The notes under the pieces: model-generated | What the model saw: the letters and a program-made list of their open reading frames with translations, nothing else | Databases searched by the model: none | Told to the model about the DNA's origin: nothing | Position numbers and translations under genes: made by a program | Part shown: piece after piece, positions 31,063-38,039 of the stretch | Layout: each line of letters starts with the position of its first letter | Numbering within the stretch: the stretch's first letter is position 1 | DNA from: a virus | Virus record (IMG/VR): IMGVR_UViG_3300044577_000012 | Span: 1 to 38,039 of that record | DNA length: 38,039 nt | Strand: one strand, 5' to 3'

Positions 31063-32424
31063 TTACGCTGCTATCTTACCGTTGCTCAAGTCTTCAAGGA
31101 ATGTATTGTCCTTACGGACGTTGTAGTAGCGGAATTCTTTGATGTGGCCATTAGCCAACTGCGCGTCAACTTGATTAGAACCTACGTTTAACTGCGTCAT
31201 TGTAGGTAAAGTTCCTGATGTATCTGGAGTTCCTCTAGCAATGCCGTCCATATATTGTACAAAGTCATTTACTGCCCATGCTGCAACAACTCTGTGAGTA
31301 TCGCCGTCTGACCATAAACCAGCCACTTGTAGATTTGCCTGTTCAACTCCTCCGTCTGCGACAAACAACTGTTGCTGTGTTCCGGCCGGTCTTAAAAGAA
31401 CTACTCGCTCATTTGTTGTTCCATCAGATATTGCTGCCTCATATCCCGTTGAAGTTCCTACAAAGGGAACATGATTACTGATATAGAGCGTTCCTGCACT
31501 AGCATTCAACCAACTCACATCCGTTGTACTCACTACATCGGCGTTACGGGTTACACTAACTGTTGTGGTATCAATAAATGAAGTCGGAAAACTAGCATTG
31601 AGTTCCAACTGAGCAGCATCAAATACCGCAGTACCTTGTGCGGCAGCGTCAAATGTTCCAAAAATTGTTCCTGCTGCTGGACGTAAAAATAAGGTTGCTG
31701 TTACGTTTCCAGTTGTATTATTAGTAACACTGATTGTTATTCGCCAAAAAAGTCCTTTATCTTCTACAATCCCAGTAGTCGTTCCGACCTCAGCGCGTAA
31801 AGTTATTGCTCCTGTTTGACTATTTATATGATAAAAACCTTGTTGTGCTGTTCCACCACCTAATGATAGACCAACTTCCGGAAATCTACTTATATCTGTA
31901 TCTTTTGCCAAATAAATAGAAAAAGAATGCGTATTTGAGTCATTAGGTATCGTAATGTTTTGTCGAAGTGACTCATCACTTGAACTATTATCATTTAATG
32001 TCCATGCCGTATTCGCTACTCCATCTACTCCAATAGAATCTTGCGCTATTGTAAGACCTCCGTTAAGAGTCCAAGTAGTATCAAATTGGCGTGCTTGGAA
32101 ACAAACATTCGTCCTCGCCTCCTCTACCAGAAGGCCAAGACTTAGTAATGTTGCAGGATCGTGGTCGAATCTTGGGGTATTAGCTACAAGATTTGTTTCA
32201 AGAATTCCATCAGAATTATATCTACTTGCTGTAGCTAATACTCTGGTAATTCCTAATATCGGTCCAAGCCCACCAGAAGAGCTTAGGTTTTTATTTCTAG
32301 CAAACTCATATAACAGAGTCATATCTGGATCGTATGGCGGTTTCCTAGATATATTTAAAATATTAGGAGCAGCTAAACTACGAATAGGATAACCAATTGG
32401 CTGAACTATATTTGTAGCTGGCAT
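31063..32424 (-). CDS. Lectin-like tail fibre or head spike protein
   Basis: The 453-residue product has the segment LETNLVANTPRFDHDPATLLSLGLLVEEARTN near residues 75-107, a pattern I recall from phage fibre and spike proteins, followed by beta-rich domains with a concanavalin/LamG-like appearance (TLYISNHVPFVGTSTGYEAAISDG; VVAAWAVNDFVQYMDGIARG). It probably binds carbohydrate on the host surface or decorates the head. The ATG shares bases with the previous stop (TAATG). Confidence 0.7.
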   Translation of the reverse strand: MPATNIVQPIGYPIRSLAAPNILNISRKPPYDPDMTLLYEFARNKNLSSSGGLGPILGITRVLATASRYNSDGILETNLVANTPRFDHDPATLLSLGLLVEEARTNVCFQARQFDTTWTLNGGLTIAQDSIGVDGVANTAWTLNDNSSSDESLRQNITIPNDSNTHSFSIYLAKDTDISRFPEVGLSLGGGTAQQGFYHINSQTGAITLRAEVGTTTGIVEDKGLFWRITISVTNNTTGNVTATLFLRPAAGTIFGTFDAAAQGTAVFDAAQLELNASFPTSFIDTTTVSVTRNADVVSTTDVSWLNASAGTLYISNHVPFVGTSTGYEAAISDGTTNERVVLLRPAGTQQQLFVADGGVEQANLQVAGLWSDGDTHRVVAAWAVNDFVQYMDGIARGTPDTSGTLPTMTQLNVGSNQVDAQLANGHIKEFRYYNVRKDNTFLEDLSNGKIAA

Positions 32425-32666
32425 TACTGTTGATCCTTTCTAGTAGAGACTGGATCAAAGGCTATTCTTCTAACTATAGCTCTTGCTACATTCTGAGCTA
32501 TGTTTATAAATACAGAAGCAACTATTGCTGAATAAGTAAGTCCTGAATACGCCCAACCGGCTGCAGCTCGATCAGGAGCTGTAATAGCACCATCTGGAGG
32601 GGGCAAACTTTGTCCTAGAAATAATCCCATAACTGAAGATCGCTTAGCTTTAGTATCAATCGCCAC
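32424..32666 (-). CDS. Small conserved appendage-module protein, copy 2
   Basis: The 80-residue product starts MAIDTKAKRSSVMGLFLG and has PPPDGAITAPDRAAAGWAYSG, a pattern I recall from small phage proteins next to head and tail genes. The start is very like that of the protein at 33811-34047 (MAIDTRIKRASVVGVGRV), so the two are paralogues. The C-terminal part is hydrophobic (TYSAIVASVFINIAQNVARAIV) and may contact membrane or pack in an oligomer. The function is unknown. Confidence 0.6.
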   Translation of the reverse strand: MAIDTKAKRSSVMGLFLGQSLPPPDGAITAPDRAAAGWAYSGLTYSAIVASVFINIAQNVARAIVRRIAFDPVSTRKDQQ

Positions 32667-32916
32667 GATAAGAGTGTCCTACCTCTCTAAGTCTATTCCT
32701 ATAAGCTTTACCCTTGTTAGAGTTAGGGCCATATTCTTTAGCTTTCTTAGTCCAATCCTCTATTACTTCTGCCTCTACGATATTTTCTCGTAAGTTGCTT
32801 CGGACACCAGTAATAACATTTTTTATTGCTCTAAGAGAATAGAATCCATATCCTATAGCAGCAATTAAAAGAATATCGATACCAATTAGTATTTCATTCA
32901 TACTTAGATCAAACAT
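32656..32916 (-). CDS. Small single-pass membrane protein
   Basis: The 86-residue product begins MFDLSMNEILIGIDILLIAAIGYGFYSLRA, one membrane helix at about residues 8-28, followed by a charged tail. The frame continues upstream to 32985, but the ATG at 32916 has GGAG at a proper distance and overlaps the previous gene by only eight bases. It lies between two appendage genes. A holin-like role cannot be excluded, though the lysis pair is elsewhere. Confidence 0.6.
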   Translation of the reverse strand: MFDLSMNEILIGIDILLIAAIGYGFYSLRAIKNVITGVRSNLRENIVEAEVIEDWTKKAKEYGPNSNKGKAYRNRLREVGHSYRGD

Positions 32917-33814
32917 ATTTAGTTCTCCGAAACGTTGTGCCGTCATCAGAAAGAGTACCTGTTCCAAGAACAACAGCTGCATCATTATGAATCTCTTGTG
33001 CTGTAGCAGTTATATCCATTTGATTCTTAAGAGCCATATATAGAAAGGCAATAGCCTGCTTAAGTGTTGGAGAAGCTCCTGGAAGTGCGGCTAGTTCTGT
33101 CATAGCACCATCATAAACTGAATCTCGTATTTCAGCAGCGGCATCTGTGGCAAGAGCTGCCGCATCAATTGCGTTAGTAGCAATACCTCCAACTGGAATA
33201 CCATTAGCCGTTAATACTCTAGCAGCAGTACTCCAGGCTTTATCAGCAGCTGCTTGAGTTATATCTACTAATCCAGTAGTAACTACAATTGCCATATCAG
33301 CAAAGTTAGTTGGGAACGCTTGAGTTAAGCTATAACCAGTTTTACCTATATTCCAATCTCCTTTGCCATTAAGAGACGCTGCACCAAAGTCAGCTGCAAC
33401 ATAATTACCGAGTGTATTACCTAAGTCGATTCCAGCCTCTCCAGTAGCAGCAACGTCTAATGTCTGACCTGCCGTAGTAGGTCTTAATGCTGGAGATCGT
33501 TCAATACTAAACTGAGCAATTACTTCACCAACTACTGATACACTATCAACAGTACCTGCTGAAATAACTACTGCATAGCTCTTACCTACTTCATATCCAT
33601 TACCACTTGTCGCAATAATACGAACATTATTCAGTCCAGTTATACCATCAAAATTAGCCGTTAAAGTATCACCAACTGTTATCTGCGTAATATCATTATC
33701 TTCATAAACCTCTACAGCAGGAGTACCAGCTAATAGAAATGGGGCGCCTGTTGAAAATTGACGAGTCGTGAACTTAAAGTCTAAAGTTTCTCCTAAAGGA
33801 TAATCAGGCATCAT
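32909..33814 (-). CDS. Beta-rich appendage protein, copy 2 of duplicated C-terminal domain
   Basis: The 301-residue product has an N-terminal domain with LDFKFTTRQFSTGAPFLLAGTPAVEVYEDND, DGITGLNNVRIIATSGNGYEVGKSYAVV, a pattern I recall from phage tail proteins. The C-terminus, TLKQAIAFLYMALKNQMDITATAQEIHNDAAVVLGTGTLSDDG, matches the C-terminus of the 279-residue protein at 34047-34886. It is likely a trimeric virion appendage component. It overlaps both neighbours. Confidence 0.6.
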   Translation of the reverse strand: MMPDYPLGETLDFKFTTRQFSTGAPFLLAGTPAVEVYEDNDITQITVGDTLTANFDGITGLNNVRIIATSGNGYEVGKSYAVVISAGTVDSVSVVGEVIAQFSIERSPALRPTTAGQTLDVAATGEAGIDLGNTLGNYVAADFGAASLNGKGDWNIGKTGYSLTQAFPTNFADMAIVVTTGLVDITQAAADKAWSTAARVLTANGIPVGGIATNAIDAAALATDAAAEIRDSVYDGAMTELAALPGASPTLKQAIAFLYMALKNQMDITATAQEIHNDAAVVLGTGTLSDDGTTFRRTKYV

Positions 33815-34047
33815 CCAGCTAATCCCCCACCCTCACCTACTAATCCGCCAAGATTAGCTAATCCACCATGCTGCACTAAGCTAAGCACAGAACCTCCACC
33901 TACAGGAGGGGACAGCACAGTTCCAGCATAAGATTCACCAGTAGCATGTCTCCAACTTTCACTAATGGCCTCAGACATCTTGCCACGCAAATATACTCTG
34001 CCAACACCAACAACTGAAGCACGCTTAATTCTAGTATCAATAGCCAT
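33811..34047 (-). CDS. Small conserved appendage-module protein, copy 1
   Basis: The 78-residue product starts MAIDTRIKRASVVGVGRVYLRG and ends in a Gly/Leu-rich tail (LVQHGGLANLGGLVGEGGGLAG). The N-terminus is a paralogue of that at 32424-32666, while the C-terminal half differs. It is coupled by overlap to the genes on both sides. Function unknown. Confidence 0.6.
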   Translation of the reverse strand: MAIDTRIKRASVVGVGRVYLRGKMSEAISESWRHATGESYAGTVLSPPVGGGSVLSLVQHGGLANLGGLVGEGGGLAG

Positions 34048-34886
34048 TATAGACCCGTTATCATCTTAGCTTCGCTGTAATCTCCAGCAGAGTCTGTTAA
34101 AGCCTTCTTAGTTATAACTGTACCAGCATCATTATGAACTTCTAAGAAATCTGCTCCGGAGGTAGTTACATCTAGTTTATTTCTTAAAGCCATATACATA
34201 AGCATTACTGCATCACGTAGCCCTGGAGTTGCAGAAGGAACACCTTGTGCAATTTCTGTTAAAGCTGTATCAAGAGCATTATCAACTTCAGTATTAACCT
34301 GCGCTGTTGAGATGTTATTAAGTGCTGCTACAGTTGCCTCAAGAGCTAATGTGTCAAGAATAAGATCAAGTCTGCCACCATTAATCCAGTCAGTTAATGC
34401 ACCCATCCTAGCAACAGTAACTTCATTCGTATTAGCGAGTTTAGTATCCAGATCAAGACCTCCAGCATCAGATATCGGTAGACCAAGAGCGGCATCTGCA
34501 GCTGCGTTTGGAAGTGCTGTCAAGCCTAATCTCACTCCATCTTCTGGGTCAAAATCAACTAATTGAATTGTCTGTGGGAGAACTATCATTCCAGTTACTG
34601 TACCTTGAATACTAACAGTTTCAGCCCCTGTAGCTACAGCAGCATCTGGAAGATCAAGTCTATAGTATCCATGACCTATCTCTAAGAAACCCCCATCTGC
34701 ATGAGCTGTAGTTAGTGCTGCTAAGGTTGCTTCGGTTATATCAACAACTGCAGCTCCTTCTCGTCTATACTCTAAATCCATGCCCGCAGTATTAAATAAT
34801 ACCCCTAGCTCTGGCGTACCGTCTGTTGAGTCTATGATATAAACATCAACTGAAACATTAATACTACCTTTTAAAACTTGTCTCAT
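34047..34886 (-). CDS. Beta-rich appendage protein, copy 1 of duplicated C-terminal domain
   Basis: The 279-residue product has an N-terminal domain starting MRQVLKGSINVSVDVYIIDSTDGTP with LEIGHGYYRLDLPDAAV near residue 70, and a C-terminus (LRDAVMLMYMALRNKLDVTTSGADFLEVHNDAGTVI) shared with the 301-residue protein at 32909-33814. Shared end, different front, is usual for virion appendages that use a common trimerisation or attachment module. It overlaps both neighbours in ATGA or one base. Confidence 0.6.
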   Translation of the reverse strand: MRQVLKGSINVSVDVYIIDSTDGTPELGVLFNTAGMDLEYRREGAAVVDITEATLAALTTAHADGGFLEIGHGYYRLDLPDAAVATGAETVSIQGTVTGMIVLPQTIQLVDFDPEDGVRLGLTALPNAAADAALGLPISDAGGLDLDTKLANTNEVTVARMGALTDWINGGRLDLILDTLALEATVAALNNISTAQVNTEVDNALDTALTEIAQGVPSATPGLRDAVMLMYMALRNKLDVTTSGADFLEVHNDAGTVITKKALTDSAGDYSEAKMITGL

Positions 34887-35461
34887 GATGCTCTCATATA
34901 TGCTGGAATGATATGTCTACGAATATCACCAGCTGGTGGTGTAGGAAAAGGATAATCGTTTGTTTGATCCGGTACGATTGTAAACGAACTATTACCATGT
35001 CCAGTACCTGCAAATGTCCAAATTACATAGACTCTATCAGTTAAAGCCGCTCCAGTATCTTCTGTTACGGTAATTGCGCGAGATAAGGTTTGTGCAGAAC
35101 TAATACTTAATCCAATACCGGTTTCACTACCATAAGTTGATTGAGATACTCCAGACGAATTTACTCGACATATGTGGCATTCTTCAAGTGTAACAGCACC
35201 ATTACCAACAGATATTCTACACTTAACATTAGCTGTACCACCCGCCCAAGTAGTTTCATTAACTGCTTCAGTTTCATCACCCCATACAACTACATTACCT
35301 TCTGTATTACCGATTGTTACTACTTGTCCTGTAACACCGACACTGCCTCCTATCTCACTCTGACAATCATCAGGAGTTTTACTAGTAAGTGCTGAAGGAG
35401 CGCACTTAGACGCTATAGCATGGGCAGCAGCAGTATCAGTCTGGACAAAATTCTGTGTCAT
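34883..35461 (-). CDS. Virion appendage protein, unknown
   Basis: The 192-residue product is beta-rich and polar, with Thr, Ser, Gly and Val (VGVTGQVVTIGNTEGNVVVWGDETEAVNETTW), and four cysteines in two pairs (SKCAPS, DDCQS, NVKCRI, EECHICR). It begins in an ATGA overlap with the preceding gene. The composition and position suggest a fibre or appendage domain. No family is recognised. Confidence 0.5.
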   Translation of the reverse strand: MTQNFVQTDTAAAHAIASKCAPSALTSKTPDDCQSEIGGSVGVTGQVVTIGNTEGNVVVWGDETEAVNETTWAGGTANVKCRISVGNGAVTLEECHICRVNSSGVSQSTYGSETGIGLSISSAQTLSRAITVTEDTGAALTDRVYVIWTFAGTGHGNSSFTIVPDQTNDYPFPTPPAGDIRRHIIPAYMRAS

Positions 35462-35823
35462 ACTGGACTTTCATTACGAATTGCTACATAAGCTACTCGA
35501 TCCATTATCTTATCAGTAGTCCATCTTCCATTAATAATAACGGGATTTTTGTAATTTTGTCTAATCTTTTCCTCAGTATCTATTTCTCCATAACGACTCT
35601 GACCAAAGAGGGGATTACCGTTTTCATCTTCATATAGAAAATAATAATCTACTCCCTGCATCATACGACCAGTATTATTATTGTTATACAATCTAACAAC
35701 TAATACATCGTCGTTTTGAAATCTACCGACTAAGTTTTTCCAATCAGAAACAAAATCAATACCTGATTCTTTTATAGTTTCATCAGTATAGTGTATTCTA
35801 AAAGCTACAACGGACTGTATCAA
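35458..35823 (-). CDS. Small virion-region protein, unknown
   Basis: The product (about 121 residues) has SVVAFRIHYTDETIKESGIDFVSDWKN and later VVRLYNNNNTGRMMQGVDYYFLYEDENG, a mixed alpha/beta sequence without recognised motif. There is no ATG near the front. TTG at 35823, overlapping the previous stop in TTGA and preceded by AGGA at a fitting distance, is the likeliest start; a TTG at 35829 is possible. Confidence 0.5.
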   Translation of the reverse strand: MIQSVVAFRIHYTDETIKESGIDFVSDWKNLVGRFQNDDVLVVRLYNNNNTGRMMQGVDYYFLYEDENGNPLFGQSRYGEIDTEEKIRQNYKNPVIINGRWTTDKIMDRVAYVAIRNESPV

Positions 35824-36347
35824 GGACAAATTCCTACATCTAAGGCAAAAGCACGATCTTGGAGTGTTTCAAATAGCGATCCATCTGGTACACTTAAGAT
35901 TCCACCTTCATCATTTCCAGATAAAACACTTCGTTCAAATCCTGATGGTGCTTCAGGAAAGAATGTACTAACTGCTATTGTAGTTGCATCACCATCACTA
36001 AGTCTAAATCTTTGTCCGAAACCTGGTGATTTTTGATACTGAGCTATACGCATAGCTTCACGACCTCCAACATTAGGAAAATACTTTAAAGCATACTCAT
36101 CACGACCTGAAATAATCGTAGTTCCAGTAAATCCTTGTGTAGTATATTTTAGTTTAAACATAATAATCTCTAACCCATCAATATCTGCATCAATATCAAT
36201 AACTTGAGACCATTGCACATTACGAACTACTAAATCATCTGGATCAGTTTCGGCTGGATCATAGTAGATCGCGGCAACACACGGTAATTCAGCAAAAGTT
36301 GGAACTGACATTAATAATAGTACTAATGTTGTTATTAGAGTCTTCAT
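35820..36347 (-). CDS. Secreted phage protein with Sec signal peptide
   Basis: The 175-residue product starts MKTLITTLVLLLMSVPTFA, a classical signal peptide with a Lys, a hydrophobic core and an Ala-x-Ala-like site after residue 19, followed by a mature part with beta-rich sequence (IIMFKLKYTTQGFTGTTIISGRDEYALKYF). It has no lipobox. The mature chain has two Cys, near the start and end, which could pair in the periplasm. A perfect AGGAGG ribosome site and a hairpin (36359-36378) precede the ATG. Export during a late-gene programme suggests a periplasmic task, such as superinfection exclusion or envelope interaction; this is inference. Confidence 0.6.
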   Translation of the reverse strand: MKTLITTLVLLLMSVPTFAELPCVAAIYYDPAETDPDDLVVRNVQWSQVIDIDADIDGLEIIMFKLKYTTQGFTGTTIISGRDEYALKYFPNVGGREAMRIAQYQKSPGFGQRFRLSDGDATTIAVSTFFPEAPSGFERSVLSGNDEGGILSVPDGSLFETLQDRAFALDVGICP

Positions 36348-36351
36348 AATA

Positions 36352-36378
36352 ACCTCCTAGATGATACAAAAATCATCT
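36352..36378 (-). promoter_or_regulatory. Hairpin plus perfect Shine-Dalgarno before the secreted protein
   Basis: On the minus strand AGATGAT (36378-36372) can pair with ATCATCT (36365-36359), ending just before AGGAGG (36357-36352). The hairpin could stabilise the mRNA end or keep the ribosome site open. The gap from 36348 to 36394 contains no other gene. Confidence 0.5.
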
Positions 36379-36394
36379 TCATAAAAAAGATAAA

Positions 36395-36694
36395 CTATAC
36401 AACGAAAGCGTTAATAGATTCTGAACCACCACCACCGGCTACATTTATTCGCTGATATCTAGCTCTATGTTCTATGTTTATAACCTTATCAGCTGTTATT
36501 GCATCAGCATCTGCTACATCATAAAACGTAACGTTATCGTTTGATATTTGATACTTAACAGTCGCACCATTAAAGGTACCAGTAACAAATAAAGTTCTTA
36601 AATGACTAGCTGCTGTATGGCCGTATCTACTAATCTCTATCGCTGTAGAGTTGCCATTTGCCTGGGCAGTCGCAATTTGGACTTCATCGGTCAT
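36395..36694 (-). CDS. Small beta-rich virion protein candidate
   Basis: The 99-residue product has a beta-sandwich-like composition (STAIEISRYGHTAASHLRTLFVTGTFNGATVKYQISNDNVTFYDV), and ends GGGGSESINAFVV. The segment resembles small phage head or tail surface proteins. It overlaps the terminase small subunit candidate upstream. No catalytic residues. Confidence 0.55.
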   Translation of the reverse strand: MTDEVQIATAQANGNSTAIEISRYGHTAASHLRTLFVTGTFNGATVKYQISNDNVTFYDVADADAITADKVINIEHRARYQRINVAGGGGSESINAFVV

Positions 36695-37190
36695 CTTTAG
36701 TTCCTACATTGACTTGAATATGAGAATCCTTAATCGAGACTCCCTTGAAAATTCGTTCTACTACATCTTCTGCACTCTCAACTGAACTAACTTCAGCACC
36801 TATACTATCCTTAAGTTTGGTGTATTTATCAACAGCTGTTAGACGCTCCCGTATAGATACTTTATCATCCATACCTTCTCGCACAGCGTTAATAGCCTTA
36901 CCAGCAAGAGCATCTAATTCTAACTGACGATCTGAGAAGATACGAGATATAATTATCTTAACAAGAGGATCATTAAGCACTCGAGAAACTGTCACACCAC
37001 GGACGTGCATTCTCTTAGCTATATCCTCTCCACGTATACCTTCTACGTGCATAGAGATCATAGCTAAATGTCTATTGCTTAATTTCTTAAGTTTTCTTGC
37101 CCCATTCGCCCGACGGATGCCAGTACGTTTTTCACTCTCGTAAAGAGTAAGAGCTTGCTCGGAAGGATCTAGTTGAGATAAGAAAGTCAT
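36684..37190 (-). CDS. Terminase small subunit candidate
   Basis: The 168-residue product has a central helix-turn-helix at about residues 53-75 (RGEDIAKRMHVRGVTVSRVLNDP) and a helical C-terminal part with TAVDKYTKLKDSIGAEVSS, a layout found in terminase small subunits, which recognise the packaging site and form a ring. Its place near the start of the late arm fits, although the large subunit is 5.6 kb away. A transcription regulator is the alternative. Confidence 0.6.
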   Translation of the reverse strand: MTFLSQLDPSEQALTLYESEKRTGIRRANGARKLKKLSNRHLAMISMHVEGIRGEDIAKRMHVRGVTVSRVLNDPLVKIIISRIFSDRQLELDALAGKAINAVREGMDDKVSIRERLTAVDKYTKLKDSIGAEVSSVESAEDVVERIFKGVSIKDSHIQVNVGTKDDR

Positions 37191-37657
37191 TCTTTCTTCT
37201 CCGTTGTTTCTTCTTGCTTTTTCTCAGTTCCTTCTGTCATTGCTCTTAATATAAACTGTCTAAGGAAGCCTTGAGCAGCTCTTTCTTTCTCTCTTTCAGC
37301 TGTTATTGAAGTTTTAAGAGGTTTACCATTCGCAGCATCTATTACTGCTTGAGTTAATCTTTCTATATCAGGGTTTAAACTTTTCGCAGCAGCTTGTACC
37401 GATTTTTGTCTATTAAGAAATATAGATTCATTTTCAGCACCTGTTCCTATACGCAAAAGTTCTTCCATTGTTGGCATTTTCTGTTTTGATCTATTCCTAA
37501 GCATTATACCTTCAAGAAGATCTCTGACACCACTCTTACTAAGCTTCAACTTATCTTCAGCAGTTAATCCAAGGACACCATGCTTAAGACTAGCAGCAGT
37601 TCCAATCTTACCTCTGCCTACATTAACAAGTGTATCTGCATGACCTTCGAATGGCAT
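37187..37657 (-). CDS. Helical phage protein, unknown function
   Basis: The 156-residue product starts MPFEGHADTLVNVGRGKIGTAASLKHGVLGLTAEDKLKL and ends in a Glu/Lys-rich tail. It is predicted mostly helical. No motif is recognised. It overlaps the terminase small subunit candidate in ATGA and may be part of the packaging apparatus. Confidence 0.55.
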   Translation of the reverse strand: MPFEGHADTLVNVGRGKIGTAASLKHGVLGLTAEDKLKLSKSGVRDLLEGIMLRNRSKQKMPTMEELLRIGTGAENESIFLNRQKSVQAAAKSLNPDIERLTQAVIDAANGKPLKTSITAEREKERAAQGFLRQFILRAMTEGTEKKQEETTEKKE

Positions 37658-37806
37658 TACTTCTTTCCTTTCTTCTTTCTAAGAGGTTTACCAGTCTTAA
37701 AACTTTGATTCGTAGATTTCTGACAAGTAGCAATAGCTCTTCCTTTTTCTACACCTTTAGATACTAATAAGTCTACACAACGATGAACTTTTGTGCCTTT
37801 CGGCAT
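37657..37806 (-). CDS. Small basic protein
   Basis: A 49-residue frame starts in an ATGA overlap with the previous gene and ends in TAATG with the next. It reads MPKGTKVHRCVDLLVSKG with a later CQKSTNQSFKTGKPL and a Lys-rich end. I recall this pattern from small proteins in many phage genomes. The perfect coupling on both sides supports it. The function is unknown. Confidence 0.65.
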   Translation of the reverse strand: MPKGTKVHRCVDLLVSKGVEKGRAIATCQKSTNQSFKTGKPLRKKKGKK

Positions 37807-38000
37807 CAGCTATCACCGCAAACCTTTTGACCACAACCAGTACAGTTATAACAACCAGAAATCTTATCTAACTTACTTTCAGAGCCACAAGACTCACAGA
37901 TAATTACAAGGCGTAAATCTTTATCTTCTAATGCTATACGAATACGCTTACTTTCTTCATCAGTCAGAGCTCCATCCCATAATCTTTCAATATCTGTCAT
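37806..38000 (-). CDS. Small protein ending in an NrdJ-like zinc tail
   Basis: The 64-residue product has six cysteines, Cys35, 38, 50, 53, 56 and 61, in the order CxxCG, GCxxCxxCG, CG. This is the same layout as the C-terminal zinc tail of B12-dependent (class II) ribonucleotide reductases. The reductase core itself is not present. It is the first gene of the late arm, with a GTTCAAATTTTGAAC palindrome nine bases upstream of its ATG. It may be a regulator or simply a zinc ribbon that converged on this pattern. Confidence 0.65.
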   Translation of the reverse strand: MTDIERLWDGALTDEESKRIRIALEDKDLRLVIICESCGSESKLDKISGCYNCTGCGQKVCGDS

Positions 38001-38009
38001 AAGCTAATC

Positions 38010-38024
38010 GTTCAAATTTTGAAC
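38010..38024. repeat. GTTCAAATTTTGAAC palindrome, copy 4
   Basis: A perfect copy just upstream of the first late gene, nine bases before its ATG. If the window closes into a circle, the site would lie in the divergent control region between the early and late arms, with the interlocked repeats at 26-72 on the other side. Confidence 0.75.
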
Positions 38025-38039
38025 ATATCTTTTATATTT

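Noticed and set aside
1-38039. Long terminal repeats at the window ends
   Set aside because: The first and last 40 bases share only short AT-rich words such as ACATAT.

Overview
The window looks like a complete or nearly complete genome of a tailed, short-tailed (podovirus-type) bacteriophage with AT-rich DNA. It carries a portal, both terminase subunits, a scaffold candidate, a major capsid protein, an adaptor, internal virion (ejection) protein candidates, receptor-binding proteins, lysis genes and a full DNA replication set. I see no tape-measure, sheath, integrase or RNA polymerase gene. A Sec signal peptide on one late protein and the M15-type endolysin fit a Gram-negative host, but this is inference. 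The standard genetic code is used, with TAA, TGA and TAG all acting as stops.

Layout. Positions 1-13,028 form a plus-strand early/replication arm. It starts with a probable ribbon-helix-helix regulator, then a region with an extended -10 promoter and structured, non-coding stretches (720-1073, 1495-1610, 4996-5090). Next come small phage genes and a recombination cassette: a Cas4/RecB-like nuclease, a Sak4-like ATPase and a DUF669-like probable single-strand-binding protein. A second RHH/zinc protein and a ParB-like/DNA methyltransferase fusion follow. The family A DNA polymerase is split over two genes, with an unrelated 82-residue gene between them. A DUF3987-like ATPase, probably the helicase, and small zinc-binding proteins close the arm.

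Positions 38,000 down to 13,025 form a minus-strand late arm. In transcription order it holds small zinc/basic proteins, the terminase small subunit candidate, a block of appendage genes with duplicated domains and one secreted protein, a lectin-like fibre, the terminase large subunit, a PurD-like ATP-grasp protein, and the portal. An FmdB-like zinc ribbon, scaffold, capsid, decoration protein, adaptor, M15 endolysin, membrane lysis protein, fibres including a polyglycine adhesin, a tail hub candidate and three ejection-protein candidates follow. The two arms converge with their stop codons sharing one TTAA.

The most striking non-gene signal is a perfect 15-base palindrome, GTTCAAATTTTGAAC, present four times. 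Three copies lie 9-19 bases upstream of late genes that open new blocks (head of the late arm, scaffold/capsid block, ejection block). The fourth is inside the coding sequence of the second RHH/zinc protein. It looks like a phage-wide operator set. Other points worth a second look are the gene-interrupted polymerase with an unusual His at the position equivalent to E. coli Phe762, the ATP-grasp enzyme between terminase and portal, and two strongly base-paired intergenic elements. All assignments come from reading the sequence; no database search was possible.
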